Shown: positions 33,404 through 42,628 of the stretch, piece by piece
Layout of the letters: every line of letters starts with the position of its first letter
How positions within the stretch are numbered: position 1 is the first letter of the stretch
Assembly: GCF_000380245.2 (NCBI RefSeq)
Contig: NZ_HG428741.1
Span: forward strand, 1,335,910 to 1,399,909
Length of the DNA: 64,000 nucleotides
From: Bacillus massiliigorillae
Lineage (GTDB): Bacteria; Bacillota; Bacilli; Bacillales; DSM-1321
Direction of reading: 5' to 3'
The notes under the pieces: model-generated
What the model was told of the DNA's origin: nothing
What the model saw: the letters and a program-made list of their open reading frames with translations, nothing else
Databases searched by the model: none
Translations under genes and position numbers: made by a program

Positions 33404-34939
33404 CTACTTTGATATTTCCTGATGCTTGTCTTGATGAGAGATATCATTTTTCGGTATCGCAACATCATATGGTACATTGCTATGTCCATAGCTACGATGA
33501 ATCATCATGTACAGTAAACCAAGACCTATAACTACGACTCCTGAAACGAGCACGATATAGTTATCATACCAAGGTGCATCTGGTGTTCTAGGCCAACACA
33601 TGTTGATCATAGCTATAATTCCGTAGGCAAGTGCACCAATATTAACAGGTAGTCCCCACTTACCTAATTGATACTTTCCACTTGGCTTCCATCCTTTGAG
33701 TCTAGCCCGAAGTGCAGCAAAGACAACCATTTGGAATCCAATATAAATGCCAAGTGACGCAAAACTGATAATCTTTGTGAGTGCATCTTCAGACACCTTT
33801 GATCCAAGAACAATGATTGCTGGAATGATAGCTGAAAGAAGCAACGCATAAGGTGGAATGTGACGAGCAGATGAAAACTTTTTTAAGAGTCGGCTTCCAA
33901 TAATCATGTCATCACGTCCGTAAGAATAGGCAAGTCTGCTAGCTGCCGCTTGTAAGCTTATTGCACATGAAAGGAAAGAAATTAATACAATCCCCATTAC
34001 AACCTTTGAACCAACTGTACCAAAGGCATTCGTTAATATTGTGTCAACTGGTGCAACGTCTTCACCAGCGATAATGGCCGCATAATCAGTAACGGAAAGT
34101 ACTAAAGCAAGGCTAACAAAAACTGCGGCAGCACCGCCGATGTAAATCGTTCTGCGCATTGCCTTCGGAATCAAATCACCTGGATTGGGTACTTCTTCTG
34201 CAACATCACCGCAAGCTTCAAACCCAAAATATAGAAAAGTTCCAATTAAACTGGCTGCAGCGAACGCATAAAAGTAACTATGGCTGCCTTCAGAACCGAA
34301 AGAATGGAATAGTATGCTAAGATTTTGATGTCGTTCTGTGAAAATCAGCCAAAAACCAACTGCGAGTGCCCCAATAATCTCAGCAGTAAAACCAATTATT
34401 GCTGCAGCTGCAAGAACCTTTGTGCCAAGAAAATTGATGATAGTCGATATAACAAGAATAATCAGTGCACAAATGATGGTTGAGTTTACTGATATATCAA
34501 AACCTAGAATCGGTGCTAAAAAAGGTCCAGCTCCATATACAACACTGCCAATGGTTACAAACAAAGCTATTAAATAAACCCAGCCGGTCATCCAAGCAAA
34601 CTTCCGCCCCCATAACCTTCGGGCCCAAGGGTACACGCCTCCTGCAACTGGAAATTCTGCAACAACCTCACTAAAGACAAGTGCGACTAGTAATTGTCCA
34701 ATGCCACAGATGATAAGGCCCCAAATCATTGGTGGACCGCCTTGTGCAATGGCGTATGCAAATAATGTGTACACACCTACTACAGGAGAAAGATACGTAA
34801 ATCCAAGAGAAAAGTTTGCCCATGGACTCATATCACGACGAAATTCAGATTTATATCCGAGCGCTGCTAGTTGGGCAGCATCACTATCATGATGTTCTGA
34901 CACAGATTCTCCAATTGTATTATTTTGATTTTCTTGCAT
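33404..34939 (-). CDS. APC-superfamily amino acid/polyamine permease (ACT type)
   Basis: This 511-residue transporter has 12 or more helices. Family features are FSLGFTYLSPVVGVYTLFAYA in helix 1, FPVAGGVYPWARRLWGRKFAW after helix 2 and FGFEACGDVAEEVPNPGDLIPKA in the central loop. The last is typical of the amino acid/choline transporter group (GabP/BAT1-like). The substrate could be GABA, an amino acid or an amine. It is monocistronic; the ATG follows AAGGAGG. Confidence 0.88.
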   Translation of the reverse strand: MQENQNNTIGESVSEHHDSDAAQLAALGYKSEFRRDMSPWANFSLGFTYLSPVVGVYTLFAYAIAQGGPPMIWGLIICGIGQLLVALVFSEVVAEFPVAGGVYPWARRLWGRKFAWMTGWVYLIALFVTIGSVVYGAGPFLAPILGFDISVNSTIICALIILVISTIINFLGTKVLAAAAIIGFTAEIIGALAVGFWLIFTERHQNLSILFHSFGSEGSHSYFYAFAAASLIGTFLYFGFEACGDVAEEVPNPGDLIPKAMRRTIYIGGAAAVFVSLALVLSVTDYAAIIAGEDVAPVDTILTNAFGTVGSKVVMGIVLISFLSCAISLQAAASRLAYSYGRDDMIIGSRLLKKFSSARHIPPYALLLSAIIPAIIVLGSKVSEDALTKIISFASLGIYIGFQMVVFAALRARLKGWKPSGKYQLGKWGLPVNIGALAYGIIAMINMCWPRTPDAPWYDNYIVLVSGVVVIGLGLLYMMIHRSYGHSNVPYDVAIPKNDISHQDKHQEISK

Positions 34940-35177
34940 ATTTGAGCCTCCTTAAAATTGAGATATAGTCTTATATGCAATTACTATTCCAACCTGTAAT
35001 TATTGTAATATTCGGTAAAATATAACTAAAAAGAAGGATATTGAATTTCAATTTTGATAGTTTGTATTCATAAATGAATTTAATATTCAGTGGGGAATAA
35101 GGATTTTATATTAAAACCAACTTTCTAAATCGCAAGAAAGGATAGTATAAAAAGAGGTTAATCAAAAAATATGTTGC

Positions 35178-35214
35178 ACAAAAAGGATAGATGTAAATTT
35201 GGTCATCTATCCTT
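35178..35214 (-). terminator. Terminator after the ferredoxin-like gene
   Basis: AAGGATAGATG (35183-35193) pairs with CATCTATCCTT (35204-35214). On the minus strand TTTTTG follows. The gap up to the permease start (35215-34940) shows nothing else. Confidence 0.75.
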
Positions 35215-35255
35215 GTCTTGAAATTTAATAAAAATGCTTAAACAGCTCTATATAA

Positions 35256-36197
35256 TTAACTAGGCAAGTAATCAGCCTTACGTTTATTACAAATAAAACA
35301 ACAATCATCTTCGGCTCTCAGTGTTTGAAAGCTCTTTTTGCAAGATGAACATGTTTTTGTGAAAAGAGGGTATTCATTTTGTTTTATTTCACTGATGTTT
35401 TGCAGTATTGTTATGGCGTTTTCAGGGCAAACATCGGTACAAAGCTTACAGTCCGAACACGATTGAGATGAAACGATGAGTTGGTCTTCAACTATTTTGA
35501 AACAATTCTTCTCACAAAGAGAAACGCATATTTTGCATAATGAACACTGATGATTATTGATTTGAATAGAATAAAACTGATAATCACGATAATACTTGGC
35601 AAGTTCAAAGTCTTCTTGATTGAAGCGCCATTTAGCAGGTGTAACTTGAGAAACTAATGTTTTACTTTCTTTCTTCCATAATGAAAACAAATCGCGTCTT
35701 GAATAGGTAGGTTCATCTTCTTCAGGACATGATACACCCGTTTTCAATTGAAAAGGTTCTTTATTAAGCTCATGTAAGTATTGGTTTGCTTTATCAAAAG
35801 CTTGCAATAATGAAGAATCTATTTCGTTTTCTTCATAAGATAGTATTTTAATACCCTTTGCATAGTAAATGAGCAATTCATTAAAGGAAGGAATATGCTC
35901 AGAATCAATGATTAATTCACCATTAAGTACATTTCGTTTTGGATAAATTCCACTAATAGCTTGTACTGGACATATTGCAAGACATTTGCCACATTCGCTA
36001 CATTGATCACGATTGATTTCTGGTTTGCTATCTATGAGTGAGATAGCATTCTCATGGCATACTCCTACACATGCCTGACATGTAGAGAAGGGACTTTTAT
36101 GTCTAACGCATATTGCTGTGTTTATTTCATATTGATAATCAAGACTCTCAGCCCATTTTCCGACAATCCCCATACCAAGATACCTCCCAAGTTCCAT
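35256..36197 (-). CDS. Multi-cluster 4Fe-4S ferredoxin-like protein
   Basis: This 313-residue protein holds several Fe-S motifs. CSECGKCLAICP (about residue 40) and CSDCKLCTDVCP (about 245) are classical 4Fe-4S sites. CQACVGVC and CSLCKICVSLCEKNC form their partners. A C-terminal zinc-ribbon-like CSSCKK...CCFIC follows. There is no membrane helix or signal. It lies behind the first DmsABC operon, separated by a terminator hairpin. It may relay electrons to or help assemble the molybdoenzymes (inferred). Confidence 0.8.
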   Translation of the reverse strand: MELGRYLGMGIVGKWAESLDYQYEINTAICVRHKSPFSTCQACVGVCHENAISLIDSKPEINRDQCSECGKCLAICPVQAISGIYPKRNVLNGELIIDSEHIPSFNELLIYYAKGIKILSYEENEIDSSLLQAFDKANQYLHELNKEPFQLKTGVSCPEEDEPTYSRRDLFSLWKKESKTLVSQVTPAKWRFNQEDFELAKYYRDYQFYSIQINNHQCSLCKICVSLCEKNCFKIVEDQLIVSSQSCSDCKLCTDVCPENAITILQNISEIKQNEYPLFTKTCSSCKKSFQTLRAEDDCCFICNKRKADYLPS

Positions 36198-36226
36198 CTG
36201 TAAATGGTATTGATGATATAAATATA

Positions 36227-36262
36227 AGCCTCGTATGTTTTCTTAGCGAAACATACGAGACT
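36227..36262 (-). terminator. Terminator between dmsC and the ferredoxin-like gene
   Basis: CTCGTATGTTT (36230-36240) and AAACATACGAG (36249-36259) pair. On the minus strand the hairpin is followed by CTTATATTTATAT, moderately T-rich, so read-through into the ferredoxin gene is possible. Confidence 0.6.
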
Positions 36263-36315
36263 TACTTTAAATTTCTACGTGTTTAGTGTAGTAATATACT
36301 ACAAGTTTACTATTT

Positions 36316-37149
36316 TTATGCTCCTAAAACGTAGAATACATATCTGCTCATGCCTTCAGCGATAAAGAAGACAGCAAGGGCAGCGAAGATTAAAGTATAG
36401 TTTTTCTTCGTTGAAGAAAGGGCAAGGTAGCCAAGACCTGAAAGAGCAACAGCCTCAATTATCCAACGAATTCCAATAAAGCCAGAGTACGATGATAGTT
36501 TTTCAGAAGCGGATACTGTATCAATTAAGTTCATATCGCCAACATAGCTGTTAAACATTGCCGTACCAACAAGCTGAATTGCTACACCGAAAATACCGAT
36601 TGCGAACGCCCATTTAATCAGTTTGTGTAATTCTTCACCTTTTAATGAAGGAACAAGTAAGCTTGCACCTAAAACAGGTCCTAGTGTAAAGGCAGTACCA
36701 TAGAATACTAAGTACGTATTAACATGATCCCAACCACTTACTCGTGTTACTTTGTAAAGCTGTGCCATGCAGAAGATATCGGCTAAACCGACGATAGCAG
36801 TAACAAGCATTAAAATAGGGTTGATTTTCTTTTGGATAATGGCTAAACCAGCAGTTAAACACGCTAATCCAATAAATAATCCCGTAACAACAATTTCATT
36901 ACTCATCCAAGATGAACCAAATCCTCTAATAGCATTTAATGCATGGATTGGTTTACCTAAATGGAAGAATGATGCGATTAAACCAATAACAGAAACCGCC
37001 GCAATAATTAGAAGGGGAAGTTTCATGATTTTGAATAAATCATTTTTAGTATTTTTCTTTAACATATTTTGCGCGAACCATAAGAATAGCATTCCACCAA
37101 TAGAGGCAGGAACAGCTACAGTCATAATTAACAATGCCCACTCATGCAT
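36316..37149 (-). CDS. dmsC: DmsC-type membrane anchor of molybdoenzyme complex (copy 1)
   Basis: This 277-residue protein has eight predicted membrane helices, starting MHEWALLIMTVAVPASIGGM. It belongs to the DmsC family that anchors the catalytic AB dimer and oxidises menaquinol. SFFHLGKPIHALNAI and GSSWMSNEIV are conserved family segments. It lies 14 bases after dmsB and ends the operon torD-dmsA-dmsB-dmsC. The copy at 42629-43465 is about 80% or more similar by eye. Confidence 0.9.
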   Translation of the reverse strand: MHEWALLIMTVAVPASIGGMLFLWFAQNMLKKNTKNDLFKIMKLPLLIIAAVSVIGLIASFFHLGKPIHALNAIRGFGSSWMSNEIVVTGLFIGLACLTAGLAIIQKKINPILMLVTAIVGLADIFCMAQLYKVTRVSGWDHVNTYLVFYGTAFTLGPVLGASLLVPSLKGEELHKLIKWAFAIGIFGVAIQLVGTAMFNSYVGDMNLIDTVSASEKLSSYSGFIGIRWIIEAVALSGLGYLALSSTKKNYTLIFAALAVFFIAEGMSRYVFYVLGA

Positions 37150-37163
37150 GTAGAATTCCTCCT

Positions 37164-37712
37164 TTATTTAGATTGGTTAAGTGGTGTAATAACTAAGTTA
37201 GGTTTTGTGATTGATGAACTTGGAATACCTTTAATATCAGCATTTTTGCCATATTTAGCTCGTAGTTCTTCAATTTCACCAAATTCAATTGCTCGCATTG
37301 GACATGATGTAACGCAATGTGGTTCTTCACCTTTTTTACGTAAATCTAGACAAGTATCACATTTCGTCATCATACCAAGCTCTTCACTGAATTGTGGTGC
37401 GCCGTATGGACAATTCCATTCACAATAGCGACATCCGATACAACGATCATGGTCGATAATAACAACGCCATCTTCATCACGCTTTTGTAAAGCATGTGTA
37501 GGGCAGCCTTTCATACATGCAGGTTCATCACAATGATTGCATGAAAGGGAGACGTGCGCCATTGAAACGTTAGGGAAGGAGCCTTCACAGAAATCATATA
37601 CGCGTCTGAAGTTTCTGCCTACCTCCAAATTATTTGTATCTTTACAAGCAACAACACAAGTTTTGCAGCCGATACAATGAGCTACGTTAATGTGGAAACC
37701 CATTTGTGCCAT
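37164..37712 (-). CDS. dmsB: DmsB-type iron-sulfur subunit (copy 1)
   Basis: This ~182-residue protein has four Cys clusters typical of DmsB/PsrB electron-transfer subunits: CIGCKTCVVACK, CNHCDEPACMKGC, CIGCRYCEWNC and CDTCLDLRKKGEEPHCVTSC. Each should bind 4Fe-4S. It passes electrons from DmsC to DmsA. I start at the ATG at 37712, nine bases after AAAGGAGG, matching the start of copy 2, rather than at the TTG at 37721. Confidence 0.92.
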   Translation of the reverse strand: MAQMGFHINVAHCIGCKTCVVACKDTNNLEVGRNFRRVYDFCEGSFPNVSMAHVSLSCNHCDEPACMKGCPTHALQKRDEDGVVIIDHDRCIGCRYCEWNCPYGAPQFSEELGMMTKCDTCLDLRKKGEEPHCVTSCPMRAIEFGEIEELRAKYGKNADIKGIPSSSITKPNLVITPLNQSK

Positions 37713-37738
37713 TTCTTGCAACCTCCTTTCAAATTACA

Positions 37739-40315
37739 TTATTTATAATCAACAATACGTTGCTTCCATTTGCAATCTTCTTCTAATTGCTCACCATTCC
37801 ACTTTTCGATGTTACAAATCGCAGTGTTATAGCCAGATGTACCAAGACCTGTTGGGATATGACCAACTAGAACATTGTCAGCGCCACCGCGGTCGATTTT
37901 TTCATCTTCATCTAAATCTACCCATGCACCGTGTGGAAGGGCAACCGTACCAGGCATAATCGTTTCAGTAACTTTAGCTGGACGTAATACTTTACCGTAT
38001 TGGTTGGAAAGAAGGACTGTTTCACCATCTTTAATGCCAATTTCTTTCGCATCAGTTGCATTCATATATACCGGATTTGGCCATGCTTCACGAAGCTGTC
38101 CAACGTTATCAAATGTACTATGTGAGCGTCTTAAATAGTGTGGGTTAAATACTTGGAAAGGATAGTCACCTTTCTTTTTCTTTTCCCAGTCTTTAAATGT
38201 AGCTTCATAACCTTCAACACGTTGTTCGTATTTCGCGATTGGTGCAATTTCAGTAAAGGCTGTCTTAGAAGCCTCATGTAAGGCACGACAATAGATTTCG
38301 AATTTACCACTCTCAGTAGTAAGTGGGTTTTTCGCTGGATTATCGATGAAATCTTTGTATGCGATACAGCCGAATTTGTCGCCAATCTTACGAGGTACTT
38401 GGTAAACACCGCGGTCCAAATACTCTTTTAAAGGTAAGCGACCTTGTTGCGGAGTACCTTCAACACCCCATTCTTTAATATCTTGAGCAGTAATTGTTAC
38501 TAATGGCTCGAAATCTACACCATTATCTTTAATAACTGTACATCCAGCAAGCTTGTTAAAGAATTGTTGCTTCTCGCTAATTGGATATACTTCTTTAGGA
38601 TCTTTTCCTAAAGCTTTTAACAATAGACGAGCAATCTCTTGGTCTGTTTTACTTTCATATAAAGGATCAACGATTTTTGTCCATGCAATTAGCATTTCAC
38701 GGTTACCAGTACCTAAGTTACCTTCAATTTCCCATTCTGTACAAACAGGGAGAACGATATCAGAGTACTTGGCATTTGTTTGTAAAACGTAAGCATTAGT
38801 AACAACGAATTCTACTTTACGGTGTGCTTTAATACCTTTCATGATATTAGCTTTCGTTTGTAGGGTAGCGTTGTAACCATGATAAATGAATTGAATATCG
38901 ATTTTTCTTTCGCCTTCATGCTTTTGTAGGTACTTACCATCAAGTACTGCATCGAAGATTTGGTTATCGTTAATTACGTAATCTACAGGGTTTTCGATAG
39001 CAGGTAAGCCATCGCCACCTGGATTAACTAGCATTGGTCCCATGTTAGCCGCATATTGCCATACACTTACACCAGTCATGTTACCAGGGCTACCGATGTG
39101 GCCAGTCATCATTCCTAATGTAGAGAATGCTTGAACCCAACCTTCACCGTTGTTTGTACGAGCAGGAGCCCAACCAGTTAATAAGGCCACACGGTCCGTT
39201 CCACCGATTTCACGAGCGAGTTTACGGATTCCTTCAGGAGTTACACCGCAAATTTCAGATGCCCATTCAGGTGTTTTTGGAAGCTTATCATATGTTCCTA
39301 GGATATAATCCTTCATGTTATCTTCTGGCTTAGCACCAGCTGGCATATTGTCAGCTGTGAAACCAATTGTGTATTTCTTTAAGAAGTCCCACTTAACTAA
39401 TGGATTCGTTGCTGGATTATCTTCTTCTAATAATGTGTACATAATACCAAGTGCAAGGGCATGGTCTGTGCCTGGACGAACAGGAACCCATTCAGCATCA
39501 AGTACGTTGTTAGTGTCTGTGTACATTGGGTCAATAGAAATGAAGCGTGCTCCAGCTTTTTTCGCTTGAATGTAATGATATGTTGCATTACCAAGTGAAC
39601 TCCAAGCAGGGTTAGCACCCCAAAGTACGATTAATTGAGAGTTACGTAAATCCAGACGGTCGTTTATACCGTTAACGGCAATACCTTCACTTACTCCAAG
39701 TAAGTCATGTGTGTATAGCCATGCACCATAAGATGTTGGACCCGTATTTACTGTATGACCACCAACAGAAGACATTACTTTACTAATATCTCCGCCACCA
39801 GTTACCCAGATAGATTGGTTACCATACTTTTTGCTAATACGCTTTGTTTCTGAAGCAATATGCTCAATTGCTTCGTCCCAAGAAATACGTACCCATTGGT
39901 CTTTACCACGTAGCTCTTTATTTCCGCCACCTGGCTTCCAGTTTTTACGTTTCATTGGGTATTTTAAGCGGTCAGCGCTAAATACTTGATGTCGTTGTGA
40001 ACGACCGCGCAGACATCCACGTTGTTGTGGGAAGTCAGGTGAGTCTTCGTGTGTATCATCTGTTTTTTGACGAACGACAACGCCGTCTTTAATTAGAGCT
40101 TTATTTAAACATCTGCCTCCGCAGTTATGCCAGCAGGCAACTGTTTTCCATACACCTTCACCACCGGCAGCTTCAGTACCGATTTTTTCTTCAGCCTTTG
40201 CGACTAAACCTCTCGATACGGGTATGGCTGCAGTAGCGGCTAGCGCTGAAGTCCAACCGATGAACGATCTTCTTGTCATTTTAAATTCTTGGATTTTCTT
40301 CACTAGATCAATCAT
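37739..40315 (-). CDS. dmsA: Tat-exported molybdopterin oxidoreductase, DMSO reductase-like catalytic subunit (copy 1)
   Basis: This 858-residue precursor has a twin-arginine signal (TRRSFIGWTSALAATAA, residues 14-30). An Fe-S site follows with Cys61, Cys65, Cys69 and Cys101. Then comes the bis-MGD binding region (LIVLWGANPAWSSLGNA) and a C-terminal molydopterin-binding domain. Ser194 in PTSYGAW is a candidate Mo ligand, as in DMSO/TMAO reductases. It would reduce DMSO or another S/N-oxide on the outer face of the membrane during anaerobic respiration. The actual substrate is not certain. Confidence 0.88.
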   Translation of the reverse strand: MIDLVKKIQEFKMTRRSFIGWTSALAATAAIPVSRGLVAKAEEKIGTEAAGGEGVWKTVACWHNCGGRCLNKALIKDGVVVRQKTDDTHEDSPDFPQQRGCLRGRSQRHQVFSADRLKYPMKRKNWKPGGGNKELRGKDQWVRISWDEAIEHIASETKRISKKYGNQSIWVTGGGDISKVMSSVGGHTVNTGPTSYGAWLYTHDLLGVSEGIAVNGINDRLDLRNSQLIVLWGANPAWSSLGNATYHYIQAKKAGARFISIDPMYTDTNNVLDAEWVPVRPGTDHALALGIMYTLLEEDNPATNPLVKWDFLKKYTIGFTADNMPAGAKPEDNMKDYILGTYDKLPKTPEWASEICGVTPEGIRKLAREIGGTDRVALLTGWAPARTNNGEGWVQAFSTLGMMTGHIGSPGNMTGVSVWQYAANMGPMLVNPGGDGLPAIENPVDYVINDNQIFDAVLDGKYLQKHEGERKIDIQFIYHGYNATLQTKANIMKGIKAHRKVEFVVTNAYVLQTNAKYSDIVLPVCTEWEIEGNLGTGNREMLIAWTKIVDPLYESKTDQEIARLLLKALGKDPKEVYPISEKQQFFNKLAGCTVIKDNGVDFEPLVTITAQDIKEWGVEGTPQQGRLPLKEYLDRGVYQVPRKIGDKFGCIAYKDFIDNPAKNPLTTESGKFEIYCRALHEASKTAFTEIAPIAKYEQRVEGYEATFKDWEKKKKGDYPFQVFNPHYLRRSHSTFDNVGQLREAWPNPVYMNATDAKEIGIKDGETVLLSNQYGKVLRPAKVTETIMPGTVALPHGAWVDLDEDEKIDRGGADNVLVGHIPTGLGTSGYNTAICNIEKWNGEQLEEDCKWKQRIVDYK

Positions 40316-40333
40316 CTTACCCCTCCTAAATGT

Positions 40334-41053
40334 TTAATGATTTTGTAAATCTATATTTAAAAGTTCATTAAGAACATTTAAATCAATTAATAAGTAGTGA
40401 TTAAGCAGTTTAGCTAAACCTTTGTAAAAATCTGTATCAGCCTGCTCAATAACACCATCTGTGAATTCGTTCACAAATTTGGATAAATGATTATTTATAA
40501 AAGATTGTTGCTGTTTTAGTAAATAATAAATTTCAGGCAAAGCATTCGGATTATCTTGCTGACATGATTCAATACAAAGTTGATTCAAATGAAACATGAA
40601 GTCTAATTCTAAGCCAATGTGGTCGTCTGCTTCCATATGATCAGCAGATTGGAAAGCAAATTGTTTATAAAGATTTCGAACTGCCATTGTAGTACCTTGA
40701 AATAAGAGACCGTCATTTGAAACATATGCAGATTCATATGGTTTAACTTTAATTTCAAAAGGACCAATGAACATTTTTGTAAAATCCCAGTGTAGGTTTT
40801 CATAATCTTCATTTTTGTTGACTGGATCATACGAAGAAAGGTAGTTCTTAATATCTTGAATACCTTCTTTAATTCCTTCTGATTCCTCTTGAAAAGGGAA
40901 TAGGTCAATCATATTTTGATAAGCGAAAGGCTTTAAATATTCTTTCGAAGGTTCTTCGATGAAGAATCTTCGTAGAATATCATAAGCAAAATTTCGCGCA
41001 TGAAAGATGTTTAGCACATCTTCTAATTTCATACTTTCCTTTGTAGCTTGCAT
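40334..41053 (-). CDS. torD: TorD/DmsD-type molybdoenzyme chaperone (copy 1)
   Basis: This 239-residue helical cytoplasmic protein matches the TorD family. Conserved features are the acidic HWDFTKMFIGPFEIKV segment around residue 85 and ELDFMFHLNQLCIE. It would bind the Tat signal of DmsA and keep it competent for cofactor insertion. It lies 18 bases upstream of dmsA and 61 bases after the radical SAM gene, so it is probably cotranscribed with both. Confidence 0.88.
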   Translation of the reverse strand: MQATKESMKLEDVLNIFHARNFAYDILRRFFIEEPSKEYLKPFAYQNMIDLFPFQEESEGIKEGIQDIKNYLSSYDPVNKNEDYENLHWDFTKMFIGPFEIKVKPYESAYVSNDGLLFQGTTMAVRNLYKQFAFQSADHMEADDHIGLELDFMFHLNQLCIESCQQDNPNALPEIYYLLKQQQSFINNHLSKFVNEFTDGVIEQADTDFYKGLAKLLNHYLLIDLNVLNELLNIDLQNH

Positions 41054-41114
41054 TCTCTTCGTCCTCTCGTAAAAAAAGTAATAAGTATTGAATAGTAGGG
41101 AATCGTATGATTAT

Positions 41115-42416
41115 CTACTTTGTTGTAAGAACTTCAACATGAACTTCACGGATATTCTGACCTTGACCATCATTTTCAACCACATTTGAGGATAACAAGA
41201 TTTCAACATCTGTATGTTGTATCAACTCAATAGCGTCAGTAGGGAATTGAATAAAATCATAGTCACTATTCATAGTAAAAGGGAAGTTATGCTTTTTTAG
41301 AATAGACTTAACTTTGTTCTTGTCACTGCCGAAAACTTTAGCTGTTTTAAAGTAATAATCTGTTGATGAAAACTGATATGTTTTATCCAATTTGGCATCA
41401 AAATTTTGCTGATAAATTTGTCCAGTGAATTTGTTTTCTAGTGAACAATAATGAACGCCCAATTGAAGATTTTGTTCAATCGCAAAGTCCACTAACTCTA
41501 AACTTAATCTTTCACTTTCTGCAATAGCTAGGCCACCTGCATACCAAAAGTTGTAATACACATCATAAGGTGGGTTCTTCAGTTCAAAGCCATTCTCTTT
41601 AAATTTGTTGGCATTTCTGAAAGGGAAGCATAGCTCTAATAAATTAATACCAAAGATATTGAGACGGTCTAATTGTATTAGAAGCTCTTTCATTCCTTCT
41701 CGCGTACCAGGCATAACTGGCATTTCAACCATTACTATAGGAATATATTGATTTGCTAACTCAATTTGACGCAAAATATGCTTTTGTTTTTGTTTAGAAT
41801 CTTCTAATTTGATACTAAAACGTAATTCATCAAGAGAAGCGTCTTTTAATTGCTGTAAAATTTCTTTCGTTAAAAAATCACCCGTTGTATATAAGCGGGT
41901 ATGGCTTTGTGGAGTTAATTCTTGTGCAAGCTTAAAGAACTTAATCGTTTCTTCAGGATGTAATAGAGGTTCTCCACCTGTTAATGCAAGATGTGTTAAA
42001 TTTACACCTTGTTGGATTAAGTCGGAAAGCTCTTGATTGGCATTTCTTTGATTATTTAAATAAAAATGATAGTTGTCTTGGTTTTCGTTAAAACAAAAAT
42101 AGCAATCGCGATGACATTTTAGTGAAATAAAGGATGTATAACTACCAGTACCAGTTTGGCATGCCTCACATGCACTGGAAATCTTGCCGTTGGAAACAAC
42201 GCTTTTACAATTATTTCTTACTAGTGCACCTTTATTGTTCAATTGATTGATTTTTGTGAAATAATTTTCTTTTTGATTATTTTCTTGTTCTAAAGGTAAT
42301 CCAAATTGTGAAATATGTTCTAAAGTTGTATCTTGAATATCATTATAGATAGCCAAATATGCTTTTAATTTTTTATTGGTTACATTGACATTACTAGGTT
42401 GAGATAGGGGATTCAT
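41115..42416 (-). CDS. Radical SAM protein of the Dms locus
   Basis: This 433-residue protein has the radical SAM motif C101-x3-C105-x2-C108 (CHRDCYFC), followed by the SAM-binding TGGEPLL (residues 146-152). Upstream Cys70, Cys83 and Cys86 could form an extra metal site. The C-terminal region (about 290-433) is not recognised. It lies between the two dms operons with an FNR box at its promoter and no terminator before torD. A maturation or cofactor role is inferred, not known. It is not a MoaA-length or PflA-length standard enzyme. Confidence 0.8.
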   Translation of the reverse strand: MNPLSQPSNVNVTNKKLKAYLAIYNDIQDTTLEHISQFGLPLEQENNQKENYFTKINQLNNKGALVRNNCKSVVSNGKISSACEACQTGTGSYTSFISLKCHRDCYFCFNENQDNYHFYLNNQRNANQELSDLIQQGVNLTHLALTGGEPLLHPEETIKFFKLAQELTPQSHTRLYTTGDFLTKEILQQLKDASLDELRFSIKLEDSKQKQKHILRQIELANQYIPIVMVEMPVMPGTREGMKELLIQLDRLNIFGINLLELCFPFRNANKFKENGFELKNPPYDVYYNFWYAGGLAIAESERLSLELVDFAIEQNLQLGVHYCSLENKFTGQIYQQNFDAKLDKTYQFSSTDYYFKTAKVFGSDKNKVKSILKKHNFPFTMNSDYDFIQFPTDAIELIQHTDVEILLSSNVVENDGQGQNIREVHVEVLTTK

Positions 42417-42470
42417 TGATCCACTTCCTTTTGTATTTGTAAATAACTAGAAAAGATTTTAACTTCTAGG

Positions 42471-42486
42471 TGTGAATTATATCACA
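42471..42486. promoter_or_regulatory. FNR box upstream of the radical SAM-torD-dmsABC operon
   Basis: TGTGA-ATTATA-TCACA is a perfect match to the Bacillus FNR consensus TGTGA-N6-TCACA. It lies about 55-70 bases before the radical SAM start codon, as expected for anaerobic activation. A -10 (TCTAGT at 42446-42451, minus strand) is only a 4/6 match. Confidence 0.75.
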
Positions 42487-42581
42487 ATATCTATAGGTTG
42501 TGAGTATAGGTTTTATAAATTGTAATAGGTTTGACACATATTAGTTGGTAATTTATGTGATTAATATATTTTGGAAAATTA

Positions 42582-42618
42582 AAAACGGTAGGGGATATAA
42601 AGATTCCCTACCGTTTTT
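42582..42618 (-). terminator. Terminator of the second dms operon
   Basis: AAAACGGTAGGG (42582-42593) pairs with CCCTACCGTTTT (42606-42617). On the minus strand TTTTTAATTTT follows, 12 bases past dmsC. Confidence 0.85.
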
Positions 42619-42628
42619 GTATTCTTGA

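Noticed and set aside
34940..35250. Search for a riboswitch or T-box upstream of the amino acid permeases
   Set aside because: No T-box core, specifier stem, or purine, lysine or glycine riboswitch motif could be seen before 15094 or before the permease start at 34939.
38553..38792. Long antisense frames across dmsA, kynU, acylase and other genes
   Set aside because: They lie opposite well-supported genes, lack ribosome sites and show no domain features; they are coding-strand shadows.
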